Positions 6,736 to 15,198 of a stretch of 27,174 nt of DNA are shown one piece after another. Made by a program: the position numbers and the translations under genes. The notes beneath the pieces are model-generated. The model was not told the origin of the DNA. It made no database searches and saw nothing but the letters and a program-made list of their open reading frames with translations. The DNA is from Vibrio sp. UBA2441. Lineage in GTDB: Bacteria; Pseudomonadota; Gammaproteobacteria; Enterobacterales; Vibrionaceae. The stretch covers positions 1-27,174 of the forward strand of contig DDQN01000047.1 of NCBI GenBank assembly GCA_002342685.1, written 5' to 3'. Positions within the stretch are counted from its first letter, which is position 1, and every line of letters begins with the position of its first letter.

Positions 6736-7737
6736 TTAAGCTAAACCTACTTTTCGAACCAACTCAGCAGTACGGGTCGCATAGCCCATTTCATTGTCAT
6801 ACCAAGCATAAATCTTAACCATACGACTTCCGACGACCATAGTAGAAAGTGCATCAACGATGGTAGAACGTTGGTCACCTTTATAATCAATTGAAACCAA
6901 AGGTCGCTCTTCATAACCCAAAATGCCTTTTAACTCCCCTTCTGAGGCTTCTTTTAATAACGCATTAACCTCTTCTGCTGTGGTATTGCGCTTCACATCA
7001 AAAATAATGTCGGTTAAAGATGCGTTGGCTAAAGGAACACGTACCGCATGACCATTAATTTTTCCTTTTAATTCAGGGAATATCTCAACGATTGCTGTTG
7101 CACTACCGGTTGTCGTCGGGATCAAGCTCATACCACACGCTCTTGCACGGCGCAGATCTTTGTGAGGGGCATCCAAAATAGTCTGGGTATTCGTCAGATC
7201 ATGAATAGTAGTAAAAGCAGATTGCTCAATGCCCAATTTTTCATGGATAACTTTAACGATAGGAGCGATACAGTTTGTCGTGCAGGAAGCCGCCGTTACA
7301 ATCTTGTGTTTTTCCGAATCAAAGATAGAGTCATTAACACCAACAACGATGTTGGCAATGCCTTCTTCTTTTACTGGTGCTGAAACTACCACGCGCTTTA
7401 CGCCCTGTTCTAGATACTGATTAAGGAACGATGTTTTTCGATGCACACCCGTCGCTTCAATAACAACATCGCACCCAGACCAATCTACAGCAGAAATTTC
7501 TTTCTCACGCGTCGTGATAACATCCTGACCATTAATGGTCATTTTGTTACCTTCATGACTCACTTCGTGATGCCATTTTCCCTGTATAGAATCAAATTTC
7601 AGTAGGTGGGCAAGCGTTGCTGTATCTCCGGCAACATCATTAACCAAAACAAACTCTAGTTCAGGCCAATCAAACGCCGCACGTAGAGCCAAACGACCAA
7701 TTCGGCCAAAACCGTTAATACCTACTTTAATAGACAT
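6736..7737 (-). CDS. Arsenate-resistance-associated glyceraldehyde-3-phosphate dehydrogenase
   Basis: A 333-residue type I GAPDH. The NAD-binding motif GFGRIG is at residues 9-14, the catalytic cysteine is Cys152 in ASCTTNC, and His179 is the base partner. In ars operons this enzyme takes glyceraldehyde-3-phosphate and arsenate to 1-arseno-3-phosphoglycerate for export by ArsJ, making a detoxification route that needs no arsenate reductase. The position between arsR and the phosphatase/arsJ pair marks it as the ars paralogue, not the glycolytic gapA. It starts at the ATG at 7737 (MSIKVGINGFG), 41 bases after arsR. Biochemically it should still be able to catalyse the normal phosphate reaction. 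Confidence 0.94.
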   Translation of the reverse strand: MSIKVGINGFGRIGRLALRAAFDWPELEFVLVNDVAGDTATLAHLLKFDSIQGKWHHEVSHEGNKMTINGQDVITTREKEISAVDWSGCDVVIEATGVHRKTSFLNQYLEQGVKRVVVSAPVKEEGIANIVVGVNDSIFDSEKHKIVTAASCTTNCIAPIVKVIHEKLGIEQSAFTTIHDLTNTQTILDAPHKDLRRARACGMSLIPTTTGSATAIVEIFPELKGKINGHAVRVPLANASLTDIIFDVKRNTTAEEVNALLKEASEGELKGILGYEERPLVSIDYKGDQRSTIVDALSTMVVGSRMVKIYAWYDNEMGYATRTAELVRKVGLA

Positions 7738-7778
7738 AAGTAACCTCTTAATAAGTCATATAAATAATACATTTTCAG

Positions 7779-8117
7779 CTAACAAACTGATGGGCGTTCT
7801 GCCATCAGCGCTAGCCGCTTAATATCTTGCTGATATTGCTCTTTCAGACAATTTGACGATTTCAAACCGTCAACAATTTTCGCCATCCAACCAGGAAGAC
7901 TTTCCGCCACCTTATAGTTAACCCATTGCCCTCTGCGCTCATCAACAAGCACACCCGACTGACGCAACAGAGCTAAATGACGAGAGATTTTTGGCTGGCT
8001 TTCATCTAATGCTTCAGTCAGTTCACAGACACAGAGCTCTCCCTCTCTGGCTATTAATAGCAAGCAACGTACTCTCGTTTCATCAGACAATAATTTAAAA
8101 AATTGACTCGGAAGCAT
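7779..8117 (-). CDS. arsR: Arsenical-resistance repressor ArsR
   Basis: A 112-residue winged-helix repressor of the ArsR/SmtB family that releases DNA on binding As(III)/Sb(III). The ELCVCEL motif (Cys29 and Cys31) is in the recognition region as in plasmid R773 ArsR, followed by the helix-turn-helix SQPKISRHLALLRQSGVL near 40-57. Further cysteines are at 18, 90 and 112; the last is the C-terminal residue. The start is taken as the ATG at 8117 because AGGTGAG lies just upstream; a GTG at 8126 lies inside that ribosome site. It is the first gene of the operon, next to its likely operator. Confidence 0.94.
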   Translation of the reverse strand: MLPSQFFKLLSDETRVRCLLLIAREGELCVCELTEALDESQPKISRHLALLRQSGVLVDERRGQWVNYKVAESLPGWMAKIVDGLKSSNCLKEQYQQDIKRLALMAERPSVC

Positions 8118-8132
8118 ATAGCTCACCTACGA

Positions 8133-8152
8133 ATATATGGACATGCGTATAT
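8133..8152. promoter_or_regulatory. Candidate ArsR operator
   Basis: An imperfect palindrome: ATATATGG, four bases, GCGTATAT (six of eight positions symmetric). It begins 16 bases upstream of the arsR start codon and directly follows the candidate -10 element, so a bound repressor would block transcription. AT-rich ATAT...GTATAT dyads are typical of ArsR operators, but this is pattern matching only. Confidence 0.6.
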
Positions 8153-8178
8153 CTTATTTAAAAACGACTATTGTTCAA
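8151..8178 (-). promoter_or_regulatory. Candidate promoter of the ars operon
   Basis: On the minus strand, TTGAAC (8178-8173) is followed after 16 bases by TAAGAT (8156-8151), a reasonable sigma-70 pair. It sits directly upstream of the operator-like dyad and arsR. Confidence 0.5.
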
Positions 8179-8317
8179 GCTTTTCGACAAAATGTCATCA
8201 AAATTTCATATATGTCTCCAAAGCACTAAAGAGCAAGTACCGCAACAAGGCGTATAAACAAGATATTAGGAGTGATATCCTAGCCCCGGCACTCCAACAC
8301 AAGGCATAAAACGCGGT

Positions 8318-9277
8318 ATGTATACCCAAGAAACCCAATTCCCAGAAATAATGGAAAATGAAATCACTACTTTTTGGCAACAAAGAAAAGAAGGTTATAT
8401 CAAGGGAGTATCAGACAAGCGGTTATTTTGGGTCTCGTTAATAAGTCCTAACCACACTAAAGCAGTAGTAGTGATCAATGGGCGGGTAGAATCAGCTTGG
8501 AAATACCAGGAAATATTCTACGATCTCTTCCAACAGGGTTTCGACGTATATTCATTTGATCACCGCGGGCAAGGCCTGTCAGAAAGACTGGTTGAAGATC
8601 AACAAATCGGTTATGTCGACGATTTCTCAGACTATATCAATGATATGGCTTTATTGGTGGACAGTTTCAAACTTAATCGTTATCAACAACGTTTTATTCT
8701 CGCGCACTCTATGGGAGGGGCCATTGCGACTCGATATATCCAAAATCACCCCTCGCATAATTTTGATGCTATCGCGCTCAGTGCACCTATGTATGGAGTT
8801 ACTATGCCCTGGTACCAAAAACCGATAGCGCGATACTTAACGCCTGTTATTTCAGTTCTATTTAATAGACCAATATATATATCCAAAAATAGATCTTATT
8901 TTGCTAAGCCGTTCGATATCAACCCGCTCACATCAAGTCTACCCCGTTATACATGGTTTAGAGAGCTCTATGAAAGGCACCCTAAACTTAAACTAGGAGG
9001 TCCAAGTGCACGTTGGGTATGGCAAGGCTTAGTTGCTGCAGAGCAATGCATCCGGAATACTCATAGAATTAACATTCCTCTGTTATTACTTCAGGGTACT
9101 GCCGATAAAATCGTGAGCAATCAAGCCCAGCACAAATTTATAAACCAACTCAATAAAACCAACAGTGAGAATGAACTTGTCATAATTGAAGGCAGTAAAC
9201 ACGAAATTCTTTTTGAATCAGATAAATACCGTAATCTTGCTCTAGAAAACACGATGCGTTTTTTTTCAGCGATTTAA
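8318..9277 (+). CDS. pldB: Lysophospholipase L2 (PldB), alpha/beta hydrolase
   Basis: A 319-residue alpha/beta hydrolase that, by homology to E. coli PldB, removes fatty acid from lysophospholipids at the inner membrane. The nucleophile elbow is AHSMGGA (around residues 129-135), with FDHRGQGLSERL near 79-90. A late Asp in GTADKIV and a final His in GSKHEILFESDKYR complete the expected catalytic triad; the HEILFE ending is very like E. coli PldB. It is followed by yigL, as in E. coli. The start at 8318 has only a weak ribosome site, but its N-terminal length agrees with PldB. There is no signal peptide. It is divergent from the ars operon. Confidence 0.9.
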   Translation: MYTQETQFPEIMENEITTFWQQRKEGYIKGVSDKRLFWVSLISPNHTKAVVVINGRVESAWKYQEIFYDLFQQGFDVYSFDHRGQGLSERLVEDQQIGYVDDFSDYINDMALLVDSFKLNRYQQRFILAHSMGGAIATRYIQNHPSHNFDAIALSAPMYGVTMPWYQKPIARYLTPVISVLFNRPIYISKNRSYFAKPFDINPLTSSLPRYTWFRELYERHPKLKLGGPSARWVWQGLVAAEQCIRNTHRINIPLLLLQGTADKIVSNQAQHKFINQLNKTNSENELVIIEGSKHEILFESDKYRNLALENTMRFFSAI

Positions 9278-9306
9278 AAAGAGGAAAGCCATTTTTACCC
9301 TCTTTT
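9277..9306 (+). terminator. Possible weak terminator after pldB
   Basis: An 8-bp inverted repeat, AAAAGAGG (9277-9284) and CCTCTTTT (9299-9306), with a 14-base loop and a U-rich 3' arm, begins at the pldB stop. The long loop makes it weak; partial read-through into yigL is likely. Confidence 0.45.
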
Positions 9307-9368
9307 CTATACCCAATTTCCCGTAAACTACGCTCGCTTGCTTAAAACTTATAAACTAAGAAGGTTCT

Positions 9369-10187
9369 ATGTCCGCTGTATCTCACTCACATTTCAAAAT
9401 TGTGGCCTCTGATCTTGATGGCACTTTACTTGCTCCCGACCATCAATTAAGTAGTATCAGTAAGGAAGCACTAAAAGAGCTTCACGACAAAGGCTATACC
9501 TTTATTTTTGCAACCGGACGCCATCATGTTGACGTTGCAAGTATTCGACAACAAGTCGGAATTAATGCATATATGATCACCTCTAATGGCGCACGTGTTC
9601 ATGACATGACTGATCAATTAATGTATGGCAAAGACGTCGATGAAGAACTAATTCAACCTATTGTTGACATGGTTAAACACGATGAAAATGTTCGAATTAA
9701 CCTCTATCAAAACGATAAGTGGCTGATTAATCAGGAAGATGAGTTACTCAAGGTTTACCATAAGGATTCCAAGTTTAATTACACCGTATTTGATGTGGAA
9801 TCTGCACCTCAATCTGGCATTGCAAAAATATTTTTTGTCCACCCAGACCATGATTACTTGACCAATTTCGAACAGAAGATAAATGAGAAATACGGGGATA
9901 AAGTTAGTGTGGCTTTTTCCACTCCCCAATGCCTTGAAGTCATGGGAAATAATGTTTCCAAAGGAGCAGCACTAGAGGCGGTCGCCAAATCGTTAAGCAT
10001 GACGTTGGATCATTGTATTGCCTTTGGTGATGGTATGAATGATGTCGAAATGTTATCTATGGCAGGAAAAGGCCTCGTTATGGAAACGGCACATGAAAAG
10101 GTGAAACTCGCACTGCCTGACAATGAAGTCATCGGTTCAAATGAACACCATGCGGTGGCTGAGTATTTAAAAAAACACCTACTGTAA
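9369..10187 (+). CDS. yigL: Cof-type HAD-superfamily phosphatase YigL
   Basis: A 272-residue HAD phosphatase of the Cof (IIB) type. Motif I is SDLDGTLL (nucleophile Asp15, acid/base Asp17), motif II lies around FATGRHH near 51-57, and the metal motif is AFGDGMNDVEML near the C-terminus. E. coli YigL, which also follows pldB, dephosphorylates sugar phosphates and pyridoxal phosphate, and is the target by which the sRNA SgrS relieves sugar-phosphate stress. The cap domain and length agree. Whether SgrS-type control exists here cannot be seen. It ends at a strong terminator. Confidence 0.9.
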   Translation: MSAVSHSHFKIVASDLDGTLLAPDHQLSSISKEALKELHDKGYTFIFATGRHHVDVASIRQQVGINAYMITSNGARVHDMTDQLMYGKDVDEELIQPIVDMVKHDENVRINLYQNDKWLINQEDELLKVYHKDSKFNYTVFDVESAPQSGIAKIFFVHPDHDYLTNFEQKINEKYGDKVSVAFSTPQCLEVMGNNVSKGAALEAVAKSLSMTLDHCIAFGDGMNDVEMLSMAGKGLVMETAHEKVKLALPDNEVIGSNEHHAVAEYLKKHLL

Positions 10188-10217
10188 ACGAGTAAATTAG
10201 TACTATCGAAGACCTTT

Positions 10218-10252
10218 AAATCGCTATTTATCGCAAATAAATAGCGATTTTT
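10218..10252 (+). terminator. Intrinsic terminator after yigL
   Basis: A perfect 14-bp stem (10218-10231 and 10237-10250) with a five-base loop CGCAA, ending in a short T-run. It lies 30 bases after the yigL stop. Confidence 0.85.
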
Positions 10253-10319
10253 ACGCAAAAGAGCCAATGAGTTAGGTTTACGTATATAATCAAAGAAACT
10301 CAATGATAAGGAAGAGCAA

Positions 10320-11351
10320 ATGATAAGTAAGCGTTCACTTACTTTATTGGCGTCAATTTGGTTAATTCAATCTTGTTCTTCAGACACCAATTCATTTAGC
10401 CAAGTAGAACAAATTCAGCCAATCACCATCGGACATACCCAGCTAACGAAAAAGAATACTCAAACGGCTCGGTTCATTATGCGAGGTACACTGGTTATTG
10501 GTCATGAAGCACAAACATTCACTCCATGTGGTAGCAACCGTCAATATTGGGTCAACCTAAATAAACCAGATATCAATTCTGTACAAGCATTGAGCTCGAT
10601 GCCATATCAACCCATGTATGCAGAATTAATAGGCCGCTTAAGTCCACCTAGTAACTCAGGATTTGACAGCAATTTTACTGCAATTTTTAATGTCTCAAAC
10701 ATTAATATGGTTTCGACAGAAAACCCCCAACGTTGCACAATGCCTTATCGTTCAACCCAAGCTTTTGGAAATGAGCCTTTTTGGCTGATCGATTTTACAA
10801 AAAATCAAACCAGTTATTCTCAAACCGATTTGAAGAAAGACATCTCTATAACGTCATCTCAATTAACGTCACAAAAAAGACAGTATCAGTTTGAGCAAGG
10901 ACACCTGTCATTAACCAAAAAACGGTGCAATGATACAATGAGCAACTCGGTTTATGGCTGGACATCTGAATACAAGGCCAAGGACAATAGCAAATCCGGT
11001 TGTGCTACGTTATCCAACATCGATTCCACCCTTACCTGGCTAGGTACTTACCAGGCGAACAGTACGAAATCAAACCACTTTTCGGTTTCGCTGTCGCTAG
11101 AACAAGATCACCGGGCGACGACCTATTACCGATATTCTAATGGCGAAGCAGAGCGGAGGGAGACAGGTTATTGGCAACAAATTAACCCCACTCAGGTTCA
11201 GGTGGTCATGACTAATTATCAAGGGCAAAGATTAGTCGCTGAACGCATTTTCAGCCAAAATGGTCAGAACATTCGAGCAGAGAAAGAGAAAATAAACAAT
11301 AAGTTGTACCACATTGCCGATAACGGCCTGATTTTATATAAAACACATTAG
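10320..11351 (+). CDS. Putative outer-membrane lipoprotein, function unknown
   Basis: A 343-residue exported lipoprotein. The first 18 residues are a signal peptide ending in the lipobox LIQSC, with Cys19 as the lipidated residue and Ser at +2, which favours the outer membrane. Two parts are visible. Residues ~45-145 contain a FTPCGSNRQYW element and a later Cys. Residues ~147-340 begin with AFGNEPFW, an element known from uncharacterised periplasmic lipoproteins, and end in a region (LTWLGTYQ to GYWQQINPTQVQVVM) whose pattern recalls NlpE/HslJ-type small beta barrels. I do not recognise a named gene. AAGGAAGAGC gives a good ribosome site before the ATG at 10320. The next gene starts only six bases after its stop. 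Confidence 0.75.
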   Translation: MISKRSLTLLASIWLIQSCSSDTNSFSQVEQIQPITIGHTQLTKKNTQTARFIMRGTLVIGHEAQTFTPCGSNRQYWVNLNKPDINSVQALSSMPYQPMYAELIGRLSPPSNSGFDSNFTAIFNVSNINMVSTENPQRCTMPYRSTQAFGNEPFWLIDFTKNQTSYSQTDLKKDISITSSQLTSQKRQYQFEQGHLSLTKKRCNDTMSNSVYGWTSEYKAKDNSKSGCATLSNIDSTLTWLGTYQANSTKSNHFSVSLSLEQDHRATTYYRYSNGEAERRETGYWQQINPTQVQVVMTNYQGQRLVAERIFSQNGQNIRAEKEKINNKLYHIADNGLILYKTH

Positions 11352-11357
11352 TTTCCC

Positions 11358-11981
11358 ATGCCAGTAGATTTTAACTTAGAAAAGAAACCAGAACCGTGCC
11401 CTGAATGTGGTTTACACTTTCAATGCATTTGTGCGCTGACCCCTCACCTCAGCAACGAAATAAATTTAATATTAATCATGCACCCAAATGAGTGCCACCG
11501 AGATACCAATACCGGAAAATTACTCCAACAGTGTTTACCAAACTGTCGCTCCTTCTTATGGGACAGGAAGTCACCAGAACCGACATTATTAACCCTGTTA
11601 GAAAGCAAAGAGCTCATGCCCTTGTTACTCTTTCCTTCAGAAACTAGTATTGAAATAACAAACGTTTCCAGCCATCAAACCAGCCGTAAGACTCCCTTAT
11701 TCATTATATTGGATTCTACATGGCAAGAAGCAGGAAAAATGATAAGACGCAGTCACTGGTTAAAGGATATTCAAACCGTACACTTCAATGTCGTAAAGGA
11801 GTCCACGTATACACTAAGAAGAAACCAGAATACCGGACACCTTTGTACTTGCGAGGTCGGAGTAGAATTATTGAATACTCTGGGTGATAAACAAGGAGCG
11901 ACCGAACTTTCTCACTATTTTGAACACTACGTGAAGGTTTTCAAAGCAGATAAAAGTGGTCACCGGTTTATCCCTAAGTAA
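11358..11981 (+). CDS. DTW-domain tRNA-uridine aminocarboxypropyltransferase (TapT-like)
   Basis: A 207-residue protein of the DTW family, which transfers the 3-amino-3-carboxypropyl group of S-adenosylmethionine to uridine of tRNA (acp3U; position 47 in E. coli TapT/YfiP). Signature elements are the Cys cluster CPECGLHFQCIC (Cys14, 17, 23, 25), TNTGKLL near 50-56, LDSTWQEAGKM near 118-128 (the DxTW motif with Asp119, Thr121, Trp122) and YTLRRNQNTGHLCTCEV near 151-167. No Shine-Dalgarno is visible before the ATG at 11358, so translation may be coupled to the lipoprotein gene six bases upstream. It converges on hemY, 26 bases away, without a visible terminator. Confidence 0.88.
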   Translation: MPVDFNLEKKPEPCPECGLHFQCICALTPHLSNEINLILIMHPNECHRDTNTGKLLQQCLPNCRSFLWDRKSPEPTLLTLLESKELMPLLLFPSETSIEITNVSSHQTSRKTPLFIILDSTWQEAGKMIRRSHWLKDIQTVHFNVVKESTYTLRRNQNTGHLCTCEVGVELLNTLGDKQGATELSHYFEHYVKVFKADKSGHRFIPK

Positions 11982-12007
11982 CCACTATTTGCGAAGTTTA
12001 ACGAAAA

Positions 12008-13189
12008 TTACTTAGTATCAACTAACTTCAACGCTTGCCTCGATACATCATTGGCAGCATGTGTCAGATTTTGCTTTTCTAGTGCTTCTGCCAAATAAGA
12101 ATAATCTGTCACATTGGCTCGTATAGACAACGCCGTTTCCAGATGCTGCTGAGCGTCTTCCCATTTCTCACTTCTTAAAGCAAACTGAGCCAATGCGCTA
12201 TGTATTGTCGCATTGTTCTCACCTTTCTTTAGCAGACCTTCCAACATAACAATCGCAGGATGGTCATCAGCTAAATTCATCTCGGGAATCAAGGCGATAA
12301 GGTCATCACTATAACGCTTCTTAATCGCTTCCTTTACAATAGTAAATGCTTCTGAATCTGCTTTTCGTATCATCAGTTGCTTAACCAGACAGGCTATCAA
12401 TGAAGTGTCTTGCCGCGCCTTTCTCGGAACGCTATTCCAGTAAGACAATAAACCTTCACTGCCTTTCGACTGAGCGATATCAATCAACATTCCGCAACGA
12501 GCTTTATTGGTGACAGCAGTGTACTCATCGGAATCGATGCTCTTTGATTTTGATAATTGAGGCAAAATCTCCAGCAGTGGCTCCCACAACCTAAGATTCA
12601 AATAAGTCGTTTTCAATAGATTTAGCACTATTGGATTACTTGGATAATCACTCTTGAGCGTCGATAAAGTATCAAATGCTTTTTCGAATTCTTTATCTCG
12701 AACTTGCTGCCTAGCCTTAGTAAGTAAAACAGCCAATGTTGAATTATCTTGTTTATCAGCTAAAGCCAAATAATGGTCGCGTTTTTCTTCGTTACCCATT
12801 TCTTGCGCCGCTTCTGATGCAATTAAATAGCACAGCAAAGGCATATCGTGATGATTAGCCCAACGAGTCACCTTTTTTTCCGCCGCAGGCCAATCACCTT
12901 CCAGTAATTTAACGATGCCTTCGTTAGTATATCGACGGGCTCGCTTCAATTTTCGAACACTAAACCAATTCCAAGTAGTACTGCTGGCGCTAAGCGCCTT
13001 CTTGATAATGAGTTCTAACCCAAACAAGGCAGCCAATAGTGCGATGATAAATACCACCAGCGTTGTAACACTCATCTCTATCGTCTTATCGGCGACAGAG
13101 ATAAGAACGTACCCTTGCTGACCTGCAAACTGAGTCCCAGCAAATAAGCCCAATCCTAGGACAACAAACAAGAAAATCATTCGTATCAT
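12008..13189 (-). CDS. hemY: HemY, tetratricopeptide-repeat inner-membrane protein of the hem operon
   Basis: A 393-residue protein with two N-terminal membrane segments (about 2-20 and 40-65) and a large helical, TPR-like cytoplasmic or periplasmic domain rich in Ala/Leu repeats (for example LALADKQDNSTLAVLLTKAR and the late LETALSIRANV). It matches proteobacterial HemY of the hemCDXY operon, not the protoporphyrinogen oxidase HemY of Gram-positives. It is thought to influence haem synthesis or enzyme assembly, but its molecular role is unclear. Its ATG overlaps the hemX stop by four bases. It is the last gene of the operon. Confidence 0.9.
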   Translation of the reverse strand: MIRMIFLFVVLGLGLFAGTQFAGQQGYVLISVADKTIEMSVTTLVVFIIALLAALFGLELIIKKALSASSTTWNWFSVRKLKRARRYTNEGIVKLLEGDWPAAEKKVTRWANHHDMPLLCYLIASEAAQEMGNEEKRDHYLALADKQDNSTLAVLLTKARQQVRDKEFEKAFDTLSTLKSDYPSNPIVLNLLKTTYLNLRLWEPLLEILPQLSKSKSIDSDEYTAVTNKARCGMLIDIAQSKGSEGLLSYWNSVPRKARQDTSLIACLVKQLMIRKADSEAFTIVKEAIKKRYSDDLIALIPEMNLADDHPAIVMLEGLLKKGENNATIHSALAQFALRSEKWEDAQQHLETALSIRANVTDYSYLAEALEKQNLTHAANDVSRQALKLVDTK

Positions 13190-14454
13190 TGCTTATCCTC
13201 CGTAGTCATGCTTGTGACCTGACGGCGCAAACGTTCATTAATCACATCTGCCAACGCTTTTTGTGAAACAAGTTTAACCGGGTATTTCACTTCAATGTTT
13301 TTTGTCGCAAGCTGCTTAATGGTTTTATTAAACTGAGTTACTGCTGGATCATCGAGTTTGAAGAACTGCAATGCCCACTCATCCGCTACTTTTAGTGAGG
13401 CTTGGTATATCCCTTTGTTTTCCTGATAAATAGCTCTAATAGCGGTTTCAATTTTGCCTTTAATATTCTCTTTCAAATAATAGTGCTGCTTCGGAGACAG
13501 CAAGGGAATGACGTTTCCATCACGAGTTCTAAAGGTAATGAATTGCTCAGAAAAGTCTTTTAACGAGGTAACAATGTTGTTTTGCCAGTCATTAATGTCC
13601 TCCGAGACTACTGACTTCTCGGTGATAGGTGCCTCTGGCAAAATCGCATTCGCAAGAGGCAATTCATCGACTTGTTGTTGCAAGCTAATTAAGCGTAAAG
13701 CCAATCCATCTTTATCAATAAGAGGCACGGATTTTAATGCGGTAATGTCTTTTGCCATCTCTTTACGAAGAGGCATCAAGCTTGGATCATTTAATACAGA
13801 AATTCGTTGATCCGCACTTTCCATAAGTAGCGTCGCGCTCTCAACATCTTTTTCCAGAAGCAGCTTCCTACCCGCTAATTTTACCAGGTAATCCGACTCT
13901 GCTAATAGCCAGTCATTTGGACGACGTCCTTTAACGTCAGCCAACGCCACCTGCAAACTCTTAATACTTTTTTGTTGCTGCCCCAACTCAGTGTCGGCTT
14001 TATTATATGCCAATTCAACTTTGGCTGTTGTTGCTGCCTCCGCTTCATTCAGGCGCTTATCAAGTTGAGCATGCATCGCGTTAATTTGATCTTCAAGCTG
14101 CGAAATTTGCAACTGATACTTAGTATTTTGTTGATTAACCAGGATGGCAGAACCACCACCAACAAACAACGTGAGTAAAATGGCAAGGGTACCTAGTTTC
14201 ACACCACGTTTACCGTATTTATCTCCAGCGTTAACGGCGGGTTTTGACAATTTACTTTCAACTGTCTCCGGAGAGGCCGCTTTGCTATCGGATTTTGGCT
14301 TCGAGCCAGCTGACGCTTTCTCAGGCTTGCTCGTCGATTTTTTATCCTCTGTTGTTACTGACTCTTTCTCTACCGAGTCATCTTTTGTTGATTTTTCACC
14401 TACTTGAGAGTCTTTCTTTTCAGGTTCAATTTGCTGGTTATTTTTACTTGTCAT
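13186..14454 (-). CDS. hemX: HemX, membrane-anchored coiled-coil protein of the hem operon
   Basis: A 422-residue bitopic protein. Residues 1-80 are a low-complexity Lys/Ser/Glu/Pro tail, 86-106 one membrane segment (LGTLAILLTLFVGGGSAIL), 112-170 a coiled coil (QISQLEDQINAMHAQL and following), and the rest a mostly helical domain containing RRPNDWLLAESDYLVKLA, typical of HemX. Databases often label it uroporphyrin-III C-methyltransferase by tradition, but no SAM-binding motif is visible, so that activity is unlikely. It overlaps hemD by 11 bases upstream and hemY by four downstream, which indicates strict co-translation. Confidence 0.92.
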   Translation of the reverse strand: MTSKNNQQIEPEKKDSQVGEKSTKDDSVEKESVTTEDKKSTSKPEKASAGSKPKSDSKAASPETVESKLSKPAVNAGDKYGKRGVKLGTLAILLTLFVGGGSAILVNQQNTKYQLQISQLEDQINAMHAQLDKRLNEAEAATTAKVELAYNKADTELGQQQKSIKSLQVALADVKGRRPNDWLLAESDYLVKLAGRKLLLEKDVESATLLMESADQRISVLNDPSLMPLRKEMAKDITALKSVPLIDKDGLALRLISLQQQVDELPLANAILPEAPITEKSVVSEDINDWQNNIVTSLKDFSEQFITFRTRDGNVIPLLSPKQHYYLKENIKGKIETAIRAIYQENKGIYQASLKVADEWALQFFKLDDPAVTQFNKTIKQLATKNIEVKYPVKLVSQKALADVINERLRRQVTSMTTEDKQ

Positions 14455-15196
14455 GCGCTTGTCCTGTCATACACTGCGGCAAAATTGCAGCTAATAAATC
14501 GGGGTTGGATGCACTGCCCGAAACTAATATTTTAAGAAATCCAAACTCTTGTGCCAAGCATGCAATCCTTTTGCTCGGTACAATAACCGTTAGATGAGTC
14601 AGCCATTCACCGTCGGGCATCTTCGCCAGCAAATGTTCAAGCTGCTCTCCACTGGTGATAACAATATGGGTTACATTATTACGCTGCCAGTCTAATAAGG
14701 CTCGTCGGCCATCAAAAGTAAGCTTATGGCGTTGGTATACTTCACAATATGCCACTCTTGCCCCACGCTTTTCTAGTGTTGAGTAAATTAACTCTCTTCC
14801 ACCATTTCCTCTTAATATAACTACTCGTTTGCCATTTAAGTTTTGCAAAACAGGTAATGAGAGAAAATGTTCGCTATCACTGGTTTCTGGATAGTGTACT
14901 TTTTGGTCGGTCACATGACTCAATTTTTCAGCCGTTTTTTGACCAATGGCAAGATAAGTTTTATCAACGGGCCACTTCTTTTGCTCAACTTGCAAAATTT
15001 TGTCGGCCCACAACACCGCTTGCTTGCTCACTGCAATAATCAAATCGGCACTTTCGAGGTAAGTTGGTAACGGCGCCGTACTACTTCCCTGATAAAATTC
15101 AATAAGCGGAAAATGATAGGCGACAATATTCTTAGAGAGAAGCGTATTACAGAGCTCACTTCCCTCAGGATCAGGCCTAGTTACCACTACCGCCAT
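14444..15196 (-). CDS. hemD: Uroporphyrinogen-III synthase
   Basis: HemD closes hydroxymethylbilane to uroporphyrinogen III with inversion of ring D. The 250-residue protein has the low-conservation bilobed HemD pattern: VVTRPDPEGSELCNTL at the N-terminus, a lobe crossing around 110-120, ILRGNGGRELIYSTLEKRGARV (two blocks, near 124-145), and HIVITSGEQLEHLL near 173-186. The start ATG at 15196 follows the hemC stop by two bases. Its end overlaps hemX by 11 bases. Confidence 0.93.
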   Translation of the reverse strand: MAVVVTRPDPEGSELCNTLLSKNIVAYHFPLIEFYQGSSTAPLPTYLESADLIIAVSKQAVLWADKILQVEQKKWPVDKTYLAIGQKTAEKLSHVTDQKVHYPETSDSEHFLSLPVLQNLNGKRVVILRGNGGRELIYSTLEKRGARVAYCEVYQRHKLTFDGRRALLDWQRNNVTHIVITSGEQLEHLLAKMPDGEWLTHLTVIVPSKRIACLAQEFGFLKILVSGSASNPDLLAAILPQCMTGQAHDK

Positions 15197-15198
15197 TG

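Noticed and set aside
8267..8282. Small inverted repeat TAGGA/TCCTA upstream of pldB
   Set aside because: A five-base stem in AT-rich DNA is expected by chance and is not placed as a terminator or clear operator.
13186..14454. HemX as uroporphyrin-III C-methyltransferase
   Set aside because: No SAM-binding motifs are visible; the protein is a single-pass coiled-coil protein.
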